Positions 23,518 to 35,149 of a stretch of 64,000 nucleotides of DNA are shown in pieces. The stretch is from Diphasiastrum complanatum (lineage: Eukaryota > Streptophyta > Lycopodiopsida > Lycopodiales > Lycopodiaceae). Position numbers and translations under genes: made by a program. Numbering within the stretch: position 1 is the stretch's first letter; each line of letters opens with the position of its first letter. Below the pieces are notes generated by a model. That model was not told the DNA's origin. It worked only from the letters and a program-made list of their open reading frames with translations, and searched no databases. The stretch lies in contig CM055095.1 in assembly GCA_029204225.1 (NCBI GenBank), forward strand, positions 19,675,450 through 19,739,449, read 5' to 3'.

Positions 23518-24133
23518 TGTCAAGATATTGAAAAATCTATCTAATGTTGTGAGTATGGGTCCTAAAAATCCCAAAGATGAATTGAGCTCTTTTGGCTTAG
23601 TAAAGACCCATCTTAGAATAAAATATTCAAGGTAGGTAGAAGTAGAAACTCGAGCTACCATAGGAATTGTCATTTGTACTTTACATGCCTCATTTAATGC
23701 ATGAAAAGATATGTGGCACAATTGGACATAGTGAGGTGGCTTGGATAAAGTCTAGATTAGCTTGAGAGGTGGATCCACAACTCCAATTCAACTCAAAGTA
23801 GGAGGAGAGTCCATCGATCTATATGTATGTGATGTACTCTCATTGAGAAAATGATGAAATTTGTGTGTAATGCAAATTTGGAGACAAGCTCTTTGTGCCC
23901 TCTCTCTCTCTCCACGTGTTTTGTACTTGCTATTTTCTCTCTCTAGCCAAGTAGAGGCATTTATGATGCTTAGTCTTATGTTTTGTTGACAGATCTTTCT
24001 TGTAACACAATAATATTGCTTGTATGATCAGCTTTCCTATTGACAACCAATGCTAGTCTGATCTTTATGGTGTTATTGGGCTTAGGAGATCAAAAATACA
24101 TGTGTAGGGTGTCCCACACGTGTGATTTCAGCA
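23518..24133 (+). repeat. 3' LTR of deleted Copia element, 616 bp
   Basis: It starts TGTCAAGATATTG right after the polypurine tract TAGGGAGGAG (23508-23517) and ends with GATTTCAGCA, identical to the end of the 5' remnant. It contains CACACGTGTG near its end and a CT-rich tract around 23900. No target-site duplication can be checked, because the left LTR is truncated. Confidence 0.85.
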
Positions 24134-24244
24134 AGATCAATAATAGCCGAGGAATCTAAAACATTGTAAGACTAGGTAGTCATCATATCCTCCTCCATCG
24201 AAGATAGCATTACACTGGATCTTGCATCAATATCAAATGCACAG

Positions 24245-24660
24245 ATGAGAACCATGGGACGCATTGAAGTCAACATTCGAGACCAAGTCACGCAGCCAGA
24301 TCATGCACTTGGAAGATCAACTCACCTACTTGCGCTGGAATGGCAAAGACCTCACAACATTCATCAAAAACATGAAGAACCTATTTCTCTCTTTACACAA
24401 TGTCGGCACAAAAGACATGGTCTTGTCGGAGAAACAACTAACGTACCTATTGCACGCCCTACCAAGATCCTTCCAAACCACATAGACTCTACTAGCAAAG
24501 GATTTTACAATGACTCTTGAGAGAGCAATAAGGAGATCAAGGAAGAAATGGAAGCAAGAGAGCACTATGATGATAGACAAGAATCTAATCCGGCTCTATA
24601 CAATAGTAAGGATCAACACAAAAAAAAGTCTCATCCTAAGAGGGAGTCATTTCAAAGATG
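24245..24660 (+). pseudogene. Copia gag fragment of a different lineage
   Basis: The frame 24264-24485 encodes STFETKSRSQIMHLEDQL, followed by TTFIKNMKNLFLSLHNVGT and LLHALPRSF, the order of a UBN2-type Copia gag. A later frame gives a basic stretch (DQHKKKSHPKRESFQRCWE) that looks like the entrance to a zinc knuckle, and then the match ends. It directly follows the Copia 3' LTR at 24133 and precedes the large Gypsy, so it is truncated on both sides. Gag of this type is unlike the gag at 5.1 and 21.2 kb. Confidence 0.7.
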
Positions 24661-24756
24661 TTGGGAGTATTCCCAACGATAAATAAAATCAACTAATAAA
24701 ATGTGTTGCGAGGGCATGGCATCATGTGCACATAAGCAGTCCAGAGAGCACCATGG

Positions 24757-25377
24757 ATGGAAATACCAAAATACAATGGATCATCAGATCCCATCCGATT
24801 CCTCCAGATCTACGAGCAAGCTTGTGAAATCTACGGCGAACGGACACTTGCGGAAAAGCTGATGTTGTTTCCCATGTCCTTATTGGCAGTGGCTCAGGAT
24901 TGGTTTTTCAACCTGTCAGAGGAAGAAAAATCCACCTGGGAAGCGACTAAAGCGACTCTCATTGCGTGCTTTAAACCAAGAAAGTTCCTGGAAGACCCAT
25001 TCCTCCTGCTGAGTAAAGTCAAGATGGGAAAACGAGAAAGGGTTAGGGACTATATTGAACGGGTCAAATATCTACAATCTGAGTGCAATGTAGCCCTAAC
25101 TCCCGATCATGCGATGATCATGTGGTTCCTAGCCGGACTACCACGAAGCATCAGAAAAGAACTGAAACGACGGGAGCAGTACGCTACTCTACAAGAAGCT
25201 ATGGAAGATGCCATCAGGGAAGAGGACGTTGGATTTGATGACGAATATCCATCCACCCACACTCCTACTCCCTCGTTAGCATCGTCATCATCAAACGCAT
25301 CCGCTCTATCCACAAAATTACTATTGGAGCAAATGACAATTTTACACAAACAGCAGATGGAACAACTTACGATGTAG
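24757..25377 (+). CDS. Gypsy Gag (outer element)
   Basis: A 206-codon open frame encodes a retrotransposon gag core: IPKYNGSSDPIRFLQIYEQAC at the start, AQDWFFNL, a W-x-x-x-K-x-x-L-x-x-x-F block (WEATKATLIACFKPR), and RVRDYIERVKYLQSEC. Gag forms the particle that packages the element's RNA. The frame begins in the gag core itself, so the natural N-terminus is probably lost or lies in another frame upstream. A serine-rich tail follows, and the frame ends at 25377. The downstream zinc knuckles are out of frame. Confidence 0.85.
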   Translation: MEIPKYNGSSDPIRFLQIYEQACEIYGERTLAEKLMLFPMSLLAVAQDWFFNLSEEEKSTWEATKATLIACFKPRKFLEDPFLLLSKVKMGKRERVRDYIERVKYLQSECNVALTPDHAMIMWFLAGLPRSIRKELKRREQYATLQEAMEDAIREEDVGFDDEYPSTHTPTPSLASSSSNASALSTKLLLEQMTILHKQQMEQLTM

Positions 25378-25922
25378 TTTGACCATAAACTGAAAGCCTT
25401 ATAGGGAGCTGTAGTAGTAATGCCACATCAACCGAAACCAAACCAGCTACAGTATCCATGACGGGAGAATGTATGGCGTTCAGTGTGCATGCAAAACCAT
25501 ACAACGAATGAGTGTCTAGTCCTAAAGCAAAATCTGAAGTTGACACATAGATTATGCCATCTGTGCAATGCAACATCGCACAATACGGCATTTTTCCTGT
25601 TTAACCTCCGAATTGTTCAATAGAAGAGAAGTCCTTATCAAACTTCTTATCCATATCATCAAGGGGCACCAAACGCGGCACTGAGGTATGGCACACCAAA
25701 TCAGCAATAGTGTATGGCCTTACTTGCACCACTTGGGCCAGTCAATCAACAAGTAGCCCACGTAAACCTGACAGCAGCAGAACTAGAATTGCAAGTACCA
25801 CCTCAACCTGAGTAGCAGCAATATTGGTACGGACTAGATGAACCATTTATGGATCCTACCATAAATGAGTATGTTGCAGCCCATGCAGCTCAAATCAGCG
25901 TCAAGGCAGAAGAAACTATGAC

Positions 25923-26027
25923 TGCTACAGATGTGGCGAAGGACACAGAATTGCGAAATGTCCTTACAAAGGACAATATATATCCTTCTGTCGAGAATGT
26001 GGTTATGGACATTGTTTGAAGAATTGT
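25923..26027 (+). pseudogene. Two zinc knuckles of outer Gypsy gag
   Basis: CYRCGEGHRIAKC and CRECGYGHCLKNC follow each other with about 11 residues between them. Both fit the retroviral CX2CX4HX4C spacing within one residue. Such knuckles bind the element's RNA. They lie in a frame interrupted by stops relative to gag. Confidence 0.8.
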
Positions 26028-26379
26028 CCATTGAAACCTAGAACCAGTGCACCTCTCAACTTCATTGCAATACAACAACCAACAGTTCCAGCGGGGATGC
26101 CATTGGAAAGACAACGATTCACATGTGTTAGTCGTCATGCGAACACAGAAGAGGAAAGAAGTGGCTCCACCCTCGGTCACTGACAACCAACCCTCAACTT
26201 CAACGCCATATCCTAATGTGAGGGAAGAAAGAAGACAATACCAGAAAATATGACACTGTGTACAGAAGGCACAAGCGGAGGAAAAAGAGCAGGAAAGGGA
26301 CAATCCCACAGAACCTCCAGTTGGCGACGAACAGGAACCGCAAGCGGTCTCACCACTGAGCACTGATCAGAATGATCAG

Positions 26380-27173
26380 TTGCATCAACATGAACCACCT
26401 TCTCACATGGTGGAGCTCGAGGAACCACGCACTGAAAGGCTCACACTTTTACTGACGAGCCGTGTTAGTTTACCACTTGGAGAACTACTACAGATTGCAC
26501 TACAAGCAAAAAGCCTTCTAGCTGAATGGGCCAAAGTGGATGAGGAGCCAGTAGCACCTGACCCCATATATTGTACGGGCTATGAAGAAACAAGTAGCGT
26601 CCTCCACATCGGGGCAACATGGGAAAGTGAGGAATACAACATCACTTTGCCAATGAAATGCAAGAGATACAAGGACAAGGCAGTAGTAGTAGATGGAGGA
26701 TCAGGTGTCAATTTGATCTCTACTCATTTATATGGAAAATGGGATTTACAAGGGTTGAAGCCAGCAAGATTCACCATCAAGCTGGCGGATCAATCCTGTG
26801 TGAAACCAAAAGGTGTAGTTGCCGATATCCCTGTAAAAATAATAGGCATGTAGTTTGTGATCACTTTTGTAGTCATGGATATACCTAAATCTCCAACTAC
26901 ATACTGTGTATTACTGGGAAGAACATGGTTGAGGACTGCGCAAGTAGTACACAACTGGAATACTGGAAAACTCACCTTCGAGCACAGAGAGCAGGCTGTA
27001 AAGGTTGATCCAACCACATGGGCGGTGAAACCTATTGCATCCAATGCTGATGACGGATCATCCATGACAAATCACACGATTGATCGCCCAAGGCCAGCCA
27101 AGGGAGGTCACTATGATTCAGAGACATATGTCGTGAGATGGACGGATGCATTACTAATATCAAATGGTACTCA
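26380..27173 (+). pseudogene. Aspartic protease region of outer Gypsy
   Basis: 26380-26853 encodes a Gypsy protease: KDKAVVVDGGSGVNLIS carries the active-site Asp in a DGG setting, followed by GLKPARFTIKLADQS. After a TAG at 26851-26853 the same frame continues (MDIPKSPTTYCVLLGRTWL, then WNTGKLTFEH), giving the second half of the protease fold with its ILGRxWL-like turn. The single stop is the only break over about 290 codons. The protease would process the polyprotein. The frame ends in the spacer described next. Confidence 0.8.
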
Positions 27174-27750
27174 GGTATGCATAGAATTTCCTGCCTTACA
27201 CCCATCTTGGAAGTATGAGTGGAGTGGTATATATGTGGCTGGTTTTTAGCTCTTCTGCCTCACCCATGGTAATAATCTAACTCAAGCTGTCTTCTGCATT
27301 CTTAGGGGGGTTCTTATATTGTGCACGCATATAGGTTTAGAGTGATGATCCTTGTATACCTTGCTTCTTGTGTGGTTCACCACTCACATCTGTGTGCATC
27401 TATGCTCTCTAGCATTGCTGCTTAATTGTTCTAGCAGAGTTTGTGCTCTCACCATTGCAGCTCGACGCCATCTTCCAACTTATTGTTTATATACAAAGAG
27501 TAATGGATTTTACAGATTTAGAGATGAGATAGTCATAGAGGGAACTTACTTATTTACAATGTCTTTATGGCCAGAGTTATTAGCTATCATGGTACTCATA
27601 GGCCTCCCGCCTATTGGACACATTCGACATTTCTATTTCACACCTTCCCACAAAACCCACGAATACATTCAGGAAAATGTACATCCTCATCCTCATGTCA
27701 AACCTCGTGTCAATTTGGGATAAATATGATAAACGTAGCATGGCTGTCAG
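27174..27750 (+). other. Stop-rich spacer between protease and RT; candidate intron
   Basis: This T-rich segment separates the protease frame, which ends in phase at ACT CAG|GTATGC, from the next acidic linker that resumes around 27751 (EPIENPVDDDLVHW). It contains several stops in all frames. Donor-like GTATGC at 27174 and acceptor-like AGs such as GCTGTCAG at 27750 are present, but the simplest pair does not preserve the frame. Elements of the Ogre/Tat group are known to carry an intron at this very position. A decayed insertion is the alternative. Confidence 0.35.
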
Positions 27751-29901
27751 TGGAACCTATTGAAAACCCAGTGGACGATGATTTAGTCCATTGGCGACAT
27801 GCTCTAACTTATAATAAGGAGATTGAGCTGACTGATGAGCAGGTCCTACACCACATGGACCCATATCATTACAGAATCAAGAAAGTACCAGCTCAACCGC
27901 CGAAAAAGTCTGCTATGGCAAAAGTCTCAAGAATCAATCCACCCAAGGCACCTACGAATAAGAAGAATCAGTTGAAGCAACGCTACAACCAGGTGATCTG
28001 ATGGAGTGATCTACCCAAAGAGGCGATAGATATAGTGGATGTCGATACTCACAACCACGAGGCGAATGTCATGGCAGTTTCGATGAAAGACAACAAGGAT
28101 GAATCCACCAAAATAACAAAAAAGAGCAAAAAGAAGGTGTTGGATTCCTTGAAGTCAATCAAGATGGACTTGGATACAGCGTCATATTCTATACAGATGA
28201 CAGATAATCAAAAGTTGACTAGGTGGGCTAAGATCAATATGCTGAAAGAGGAATCTCGACGAGCTCCAGTGCATGAGATGCTTGAAACTTTCAAAAATTA
28301 TACCTTGGACGACGTGGTAATTATGATGCCGCAAGCCCAGAACATGATCAAAGTTAGGCACCAGGGGAACAAGTCTTTGAGGGACCTGCGCGAACACAAC
28401 TGATGAACCTTGCCAAGCCAGGTGAAGAAAAAAAGATAGTGCATTGGGAGAATAGTTAACGCCCACACAATTCAAGAGACTACGATCCTTGTTGGTGGAG
28501 TATAAAGACTGTTTTGCCTGGAGTTATAGTGATGAAGGGCATTCCACCAACAATAGTCCAACACACCATACCCTTGGTGGATGGAGTAGTCCCCAAGGTA
28601 AGCCATTACTACCGTTGAAACCCGAATTATACAGAGCTAATTAAGCAGGAGTTGCAAAAGCTGATGGATGCAGATTTCATTTATGAAATCGAGCACCACA
28701 GAATGTGTATCACCAATAGTTATAGTACCCAAGAAGAACGACAAAATGCGGATTTGTGTGAATCTGAAGGCGCTAAATACAATCACCAAAAAGGATCATT
28801 TTTCTTTACCATTTACAGAAAGTGTCCTCGACAGAGTAGCTGGCACCGAAGCCTATAGTTTTCTAGATGGCTTCAACGGCTACAACCAAGTGAAGATAGC
28901 CCCCAAATACCAACACAAGACAACATTTTCCATGGAATGGAGAACCTATGCCTATAAAGTGATGCCATTCGGACTTTGCAATGTCCCAAGCACCTTCCAA
29001 CGAGTCATGCAGGCAACATTCAAAGAATATTTGCAAAAAAATTTGGAAATTTTCTTGGACGATTTGTGTATGCATGGACCAGACTCAAAACACACATCCA
29101 ATTTGGAAAAAGTGCTACAAAAATGTCGCAACTTCTGGATCTCCTTGAATCCAAAAAAATGTCAATTTTGGATGACACGTGGCTTGATTTTTGGCCATAT
29201 AGTGTCAAGACATGGCATCGCCACAAACCTATCAAAGATCAAGATCATTGTTGATCTACCACCACTGGAGACGATCCGCGAAGTCTACATCTTCATGGGT
29301 CATGCTAACTATTATAGGATCTTCATTCTTGATTTTGCGAAGTTAGCCCGACCAATTTACAAACTCACAACAAATTCACATTGGAACAAGGAAGCCCTAA
29401 AGGCTTTCCAAAAGCTAATCGATGCATTGGTTTCAGCACCAATCTTATGCCCACCCAATTGGTCCATTGAGTTTCATGTGCATACGGATGCATCGAAGTA
29501 TGCAGTTGGAGCAGTCTTAACCCAGCCAGAAGAACACAAAAAGGATTTTCCAATCTGATTTGCAAGCCGAGAGTTCAGTGATATAGAAATGAATTATTCA
29601 ACCACAGAGCGAAAAGCACTGGCAATGATCTATGCGGTTAAGAAATTTTGGCACTACCTGATGGCCATACATTTCGCTTTTTATATGGACCATCAACCCT
29701 TGCCCTATCTTGTTAACAAAACTTGCAACACCGGGAGAATCACCAGATGGCTACTTCTGTTGTTGGAGTTTGATTTCGGATAGTAGTTCTCAAGGGAAAA
29801 CAACACTACATGGCAGATCATGTGTCGCGAATCAAGAGAAAGGAGGTTGCAACCCAACTCGACAATGAGCTGGCCGATGCTACCTTAGTTTACGTGGATA
29901 C
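27751..29901 (+). pseudogene. Reverse transcriptase and RNase H of outer Gypsy (first part)
   Basis: A charged linker (27751-28403) is followed by broken frames giving KDCFAWSY, then QHTIPLVDG and ELIKQELQKLMDADFIYEI. An open stretch 28668-29558 contains the RT: SPIVIVPKKNDKMRICV, FLDGFNGYNQVKIAP, MPFGLCNVPSTFQRVM, active site FLDDL, LNPKKCQF, and then the RNase H start HVHTDASKYAVGAVL. RNase H continues in another frame at 29589-29783 (TTERKALAMIYAVKKF, DHQPLPYLVNK) and to VYVD at 29899, where the inner element is inserted. RT catalytic aspartates are kept. At least four frame breaks are visible. Confidence 0.85.
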
Positions 29902-30391
29902 TGTTATGTCCATGTCCTGTACAAGAGAATTGGAATTATTCCTGATGTGGATAGCCGGTCACTCTAGTTGTATGTGGTTATTAGTTATGCTACGTCATTC
30001 CGGACGTGGTCGTATTAAATAATTAATAATCATATGAGGGCCCAAACCTATAATTGGACATAGGAGCACATGCATGGTGAAGACTGCTTTAATGCAAGAA
30101 TAGGAGATCAATAACTCAATCTAGGTTGCATGGGAATCCTAAATGGAATATTCTCTCTCTCTCTTGAGAAGAATAGGTCTAGTGGAAACTCGCCCATCCT
30201 CCTATTGTGAATTGTGATTCTTGAGCCAGTTCTTCCTCTCCTCTCTTGTGTTCTTCATTGTGGCTTGGCGGTGGAGTGGTTAGGGTATTGACTAGCCCCT
30301 CCATATTGGTTGGGTGGTTCATGCTCCACAGGTGTCCTTTTTGTTTGCATGTGATTGGAATCCTGTAGATCTTCACTTGGTGGTTCTTATA
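29902..30391 (+). repeat. 5' LTR of inner Gypsy
   Basis: It begins TGTTATGTCCATGTC and ends GGTTCTTATA, one base before the primer-binding site. The terminal dinucleotide is TA instead of the usual CA. It contains a TTAGTTATGCTACGTCA/GGACGTGG block that also appears in the LTR at 18429-18934. Confidence 0.88.
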
Positions 30392-32184
30392 GTGGTATCA
30401 GAGCTTGGATCACATCTACCAGGAGGTGGAGCTTGAGGATCTTGGATTTTGCAGTTCTTTTGGTGTATTTATTTGCTTCTTCTTCCAGCTGTTGGAATTC
30501 AATTTCAAGTAGGTGGATTCTCAGATTCTTGGTGTGCTTTCAGTCTAAAGATCATAATTGTGGATTTGTTCCATGAATTTTGAGGAAATCATTGGATTTT
30601 TTATGAATTTAGTGAAATTTTCACCTAGAATTGATGGTTTTTGCAAGGAATTGATAATAGGATCTGGTGTAGTACGTTTTCCAGATTGTACTTGCTGTTT
30701 TACAGTCATTAATTACAGAATTTAATGATTTCATGTTGGTTGAAAAGTCAAAAGGTTGATTAGATAGTGATTTTGGACCAAAAATTGGGGTTTTTGGACC
30801 ATAAATGGGCTATGGAAACCATGTTTGACTTGCATCAGAGCATTTAGTGCTTGCATGCAATGGATTTACAGGGATTTGGATTTGCAGGCACGAATTTGTG
30901 GATTTCCCCCATGAATTTGGGTCAAAATTGGTCAAAATCATGGTTTTTTTTATGTTTTTTGGACTAATTTTGGGGTAGATCTCAAAATTCTCAGCCAAGA
31001 ATCGGTATGGACGTTTTCGGAGATGTAATGAGGTTGTCCCTAAACTTTCATGAAGTTTGGTAGGGATTAGACACCATTAGGGGGCTCAAAACATTCAAAA
31101 ATAATTTTTGATGATTTTTGAGCATGAATACCTCTCAATTGGGGGTCTAAACCTATTGGTTCTTGTTACAAGCTGAGAGATATTTGGATTGCCTCTGATT
31201 TGAGCCATCATGCATCCAATTTGGATAGATGTGCATTAGACACCAACATATTGTAGTTTTGCTTGTTGAAGGAGGCCAAAAATGCATTTTTTGCATGATC
31301 TGAGCTTATGATTGCTTGATGGACCTGTTAGAAGCTTCTATGACTCTCTAATGAACCTTATTAGAGTTCTTGTAACCTCTTATCCATGGCTTTTTGGGCT
31401 GGGATGTGTTTTTTGATGATACCTCTCCACAAAAATGCACCCTCCTACCTGTTTTTCAGGCATTTAATGCTCGCACGTGTGAAGCCAAGAGTGTAGGGTG
31501 ACATGGCAACTGCCTTGTAGACCCACTCTCCCTTCGTACTGTGCTTTACAGTGACCAATTTGGTGTCTTGTAGAGAAAGTTATGGCCGTCTGAAGTTTGG
31601 CAATTTTTGAACTAAAATTTGCAAAATTTCGGAATTGTTCTGATGCATGCATGCTTGTAAATCAATATAGTGCTTTCTTGTTGATGAAAATGTATGGATA
31701 GACCTGTATGCATGTTTAAATGCATGTTGCATGCGTAACTAGTGATTTTGATCAGTAGAATTCTTGCATGTGACTATTTTTGTCAATTCTAGATCAAAAA
31801 GCAAATTTCCTAGCAACTAGGCTATTTATGAAAAAAATTTACTTTTCTGGAAAAGTCAATGCATGGCGAGTTAGTTCCATGCAGGATCTTTCGAAATGAT
31901 ATCAATTTGAGACAGTGCTTGTGTTTTTGCAAAATCGATTTTCACAGTTGGTCCATTTCGAACGGATTTCGAAAATCTTATTTTTTCGTAAAAGTTGGTG
32001 GTTGGTCATAAAAAGTTGTTGTTGCTTAATTGTTCTGATATTGATTTTGCGAAAGTTTGCTCAAACGAGTGAAAGACTTTGCTAAATGATATCAATCAGT
32101 TATGAAGGTTTTGAACGTTTCACTTATTGGTTGATGATTGGATCTCGACTAATTTAAGCAAATTTTGCATGTCAGGAAATCAAT
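30392..32184 (+). other. Primer-binding site and long leader of inner Gypsy
   Basis: TGGTATCAGAGC at 30393-30404 matches the initiator tRNA-Met end. About 1.8 kb without a supported ORF follows before the gag ATG at 32185, long for a leader. Repeated GCATGCAT-like motifs near 31650-31740 are visible. Nothing else was recognised. Confidence 0.7.
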
Positions 32185-33410
32185 ATGGCAAACGATAATG
32201 CAAATGCAGCTCTTGATGGTCAGGCGCCAATGCCTACCTATTTGCAAATTTGTCAATCATTAAGCCAAGCGCTTAATGAGATACACAATAGGAACACTTT
32301 ACGTGATCAACAAATGGAAGTACTCGGTTAAATCAAGTGAGAGCTTTGTCTGTTCCGAATTTGGGCTTTCAGCCTGAACCATTTTCGGGGGAGAAAAAAG
32401 AGAAGAAGCCTGAAATTGTGGATGATTGGTTAACCAAGTGGACCGATTATTTTAATCTACACGGAATTCCTGAGGAGAAAAAGATAGAGAGTGTTATTAT
32501 ATTCATCCGTGGTAAAGCTTCGTCGTGGTGGCGTGATTTACAACCTAAACCTACCACATGGGACGAGTTTATGGAGGTGTTCAAAAAGTCGTTTGTGGTT
32601 GTGGACAACTCGAATTTTTACCAAAGATTTGTGAATTGCAAAATGGGTACTCGGAGTTTGGACTCGTACCTACAAGATTTTATGGATTTGTGGAATAAAG
32701 TCCCCTCATTCGATGCAAAACTGGCACTATGGCAGTTTATCCTAGGTCTGCCTGTAGATTATCAGAATGAGTGTAAGCGTAATGTGCTTCAATCCTTTGA
32801 TGATGTAGTTCGTGTCGCGAAAGCCTACGACTCCACGGTTGTGGCATCTAGGAAGTAGTTACAGGCTAATCCATCTGGATCATCCGGACCCAGCTAGAAA
32901 AAAGAGAAGAAAAGAGTTCGTGGAAATAAGAATAAAAAATATTTCAACGAACTGGATCAAGCTGCATCTGAATTTAGACAAAAGAAAAAGTCGTCCCGAA
33001 AAAAGGCTAGGAGGACCAATGTTTGTTTCCATTGTGGTCAGCCTGGACACGTTATGAAATTCTACCTTGAACGAAAGAAAGGCGCAACTCACGTGATTGA
33101 GATGCCAGGTAAAGAGAATCTTAAGCTGGAAATTAATAAAATTAATTGTGAGTGTGATTGTTCTTTCAGTACTACTTCATTCTTGCCAAATGATTTATTT
33201 CATTTGAAAGGCACTGTGAATGGACATGAAGTTACTATTTTAGTGGGCAGTGGATCTACTCATAATTTCATTAACTCTGGTCTTGTGCAGAGACTCGGAC
33301 TCAAAACTAAAGCCATTAACCATAGATATCGTGTATATCTAGCTTCAGGAGCGGAGTTGGAGACATGGGATGTGAAAGTTCCCTATTTGGATCCAAGACT
33401 ATAGAGAGTT
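32185..33410 (+). pseudogene. Gag and protease of inner Gypsy
   Basis: A first ATG at 32185 opens a short gag start (MANDNANAALDGQAP) that ends in a frameshift or stop. The main gag runs 32337-32858, with PFSGEKKEKKPEIVDDWL, GKASSWWRDLQP and a W-x-x-F-x-x-x-F core. The zinc knuckle near 33022 reads CFHCGQPGHVMKFY, so its last Cys is replaced by Tyr. The protease at 33210-33404 reads VTILVGSGSTHNFI, where chromoviruses have VDSGSTHNFI, so the catalytic Asp is Gly. Both losses are single-base transitions or near to that and mean that the product could not mature. Confidence 0.85.
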
Positions 33411-33543
33411 AATTGATTTCCATGTTTTAGATTTAGCACGTACGGATATTATTCTAGGATACGAGTGGTTATTTAATAAGCACCCTGAAATAGATTTTGA
33501 GAAGCATTTTCTCTGTTTTCAGGAGGGTCAAGGAATAGTTACA

Positions 33544-35095
33544 TTGTTTGGAGACAATTTTGTACATCCATCTGGGATGAGTTCATTTGCTAATGTAATG
33601 GAAATTTTTTATTCACAGTATAAAGCTTATTCTTTATTTGCTAAGCCAATTTTGGATTTATCTAAAATGCATCTAAGTAGTTGTGAATTGTCAAAAATTC
33701 TTAACTCGGTAGACTTAGATCAGGAGCAAATTGAGAAGAATAAGTTACTGTCTGAATTCAAAGATGTATTTCGAGAAGAATTACCTCATGTATTACTATC
33801 GTCCAGATCAATAGACCATAAGATTGAGTTAATTCCAGGTAGTTACCATATCTCTAGACAACCTTATAGGTTTTCTCAGAAAAAAGAGGTAGAGATTATT
33901 AAGCAAATTAAAAATTACCTGAAGATGGGTCATATTCAGCCAAGTAAGTCGCCTTGGGGCGCTCATGTTCTTCTGAAAGCGAAGAAAGATGGAGGCTTCA
34001 AGATGTGTGTGGACTACAAAGGGTTGAATAAAGCAACTATCAAAAATAAATATCTTTTGCCTCGTATGGATGATCTATTAGGTGGAGCTAAATACTTCAC
34101 AAAGATAGATCTTAGAACCGGATATCATCAGATTAGGATTCATCCGGGTGACGTGCAGAAGACTGGTTTTCGGACAAGATTCGGTCACTATGAATTTCTC
34201 GTGCTTCCTTTTGGGTTAACGAATGCACCAGCTACGTTCCAACAGATGATGAACGACCTTTTCCGTCCATATCTAGGGAAGTTTGTGGTTGTATTCTTAG
34301 ATAATATTCTCATATACAGTTAAGGAGCATTTGAGTCATCTTAAGACTGTCTTAGATATTCTCAGACAAGAGAAACTCTACGCTAAGGAATCTAAATGTG
34401 AGTTCTTTAAGCATGAGTTGTTGTACCTTGGTCATAAGATCACCCGTAGTGGGTTGGAGATTGACGAGAGTAAGGTCAAGACAGTGCTTGATTGGCTGAT
34501 ACCGAAGACGGTTAGAGAAGTTAAATCTTTTCTCGGTTTTACAGTTTTCTTTTGTAAGTCAATTGAGGATTATGCTAAAGTGGCAGCATCCTTAAATAAT
34601 TTGACTAAAGGCAGAGTTAATAAAAAGAAAAAGATAGGTCAACCTAGCGAGCCTATTGAGTGGAATGATGAATTGAACCAATGCTTTGAGAAACTCAAGC
34701 AAATAATTGCTTCAGCTCCTGTTTTATAGATTGCGAATCCTGATATACCTTATGTCGTGCGAACTGACGCAAGTGATTCAGCGATAGGGGCAGTTCTTCT
34801 ACAGGAGGATAGGCCGATAGCGTTTGAAAGCAAGAAACTCACGGGGCCTCAGTTGCATTATACAACTCAGGAGAAAGAGTTATTTGCTGTGATACATGCA
34901 CTTTAAACCTGGAGGCATTACCTTTATGGTAGTCAGTTTATAGTGTATACAGATCACCAACCTCTGAAGTACTTTTGTAATCAGAACGATCTAAGGGGTC
35001 GTAAAGCTCGCTGGGCTGAGCTTATGCAAGAATTTGATCATGAGATCCGATATATCAAGGGCAGCTCTAACCAAGTTGCGGATGCACTTAGTTGA
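33544..35095 (+). pseudogene. Reverse transcriptase and RNase H of inner Gypsy
   Basis: The open frame 33544-34323 encodes most of the [69 protein letters not shown]. The active-site box is FLDNIL, so the second catalytic Asp is Asn. A stop at 34321 and a frame change lead to 34331-34729 (KCEFFKHELLYLGHKI). RNase H follows in a frame with stops: VVRTDASDSAIGAVLLQE, TTQEKELFAVIHAL, YTDHQPLKYF, NQVADALS. Domain order and wording are those of chromoviruses. Confidence 0.88.
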
Positions 35096-35149
35096 ATTGG
35101 TGAATTAAATGAACTTTCTTACTATTTCTAAATGGGAAAATTTGTGTAC

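Noticed and set aside
24665-24756. LTR of the outer Gypsy just upstream of its gag.
   Set aside because: No matching sequence was found at the other end (39.8-40.1 kb), and no primer-binding site is present.
26380-26853. The DGG protease motif of the outer Gypsy as a catalytic loss.
   Set aside because: The catalytic Asp is kept, and a Gly after it is found in plant Tat/Athila-type proteases, so it cannot be called a defect.
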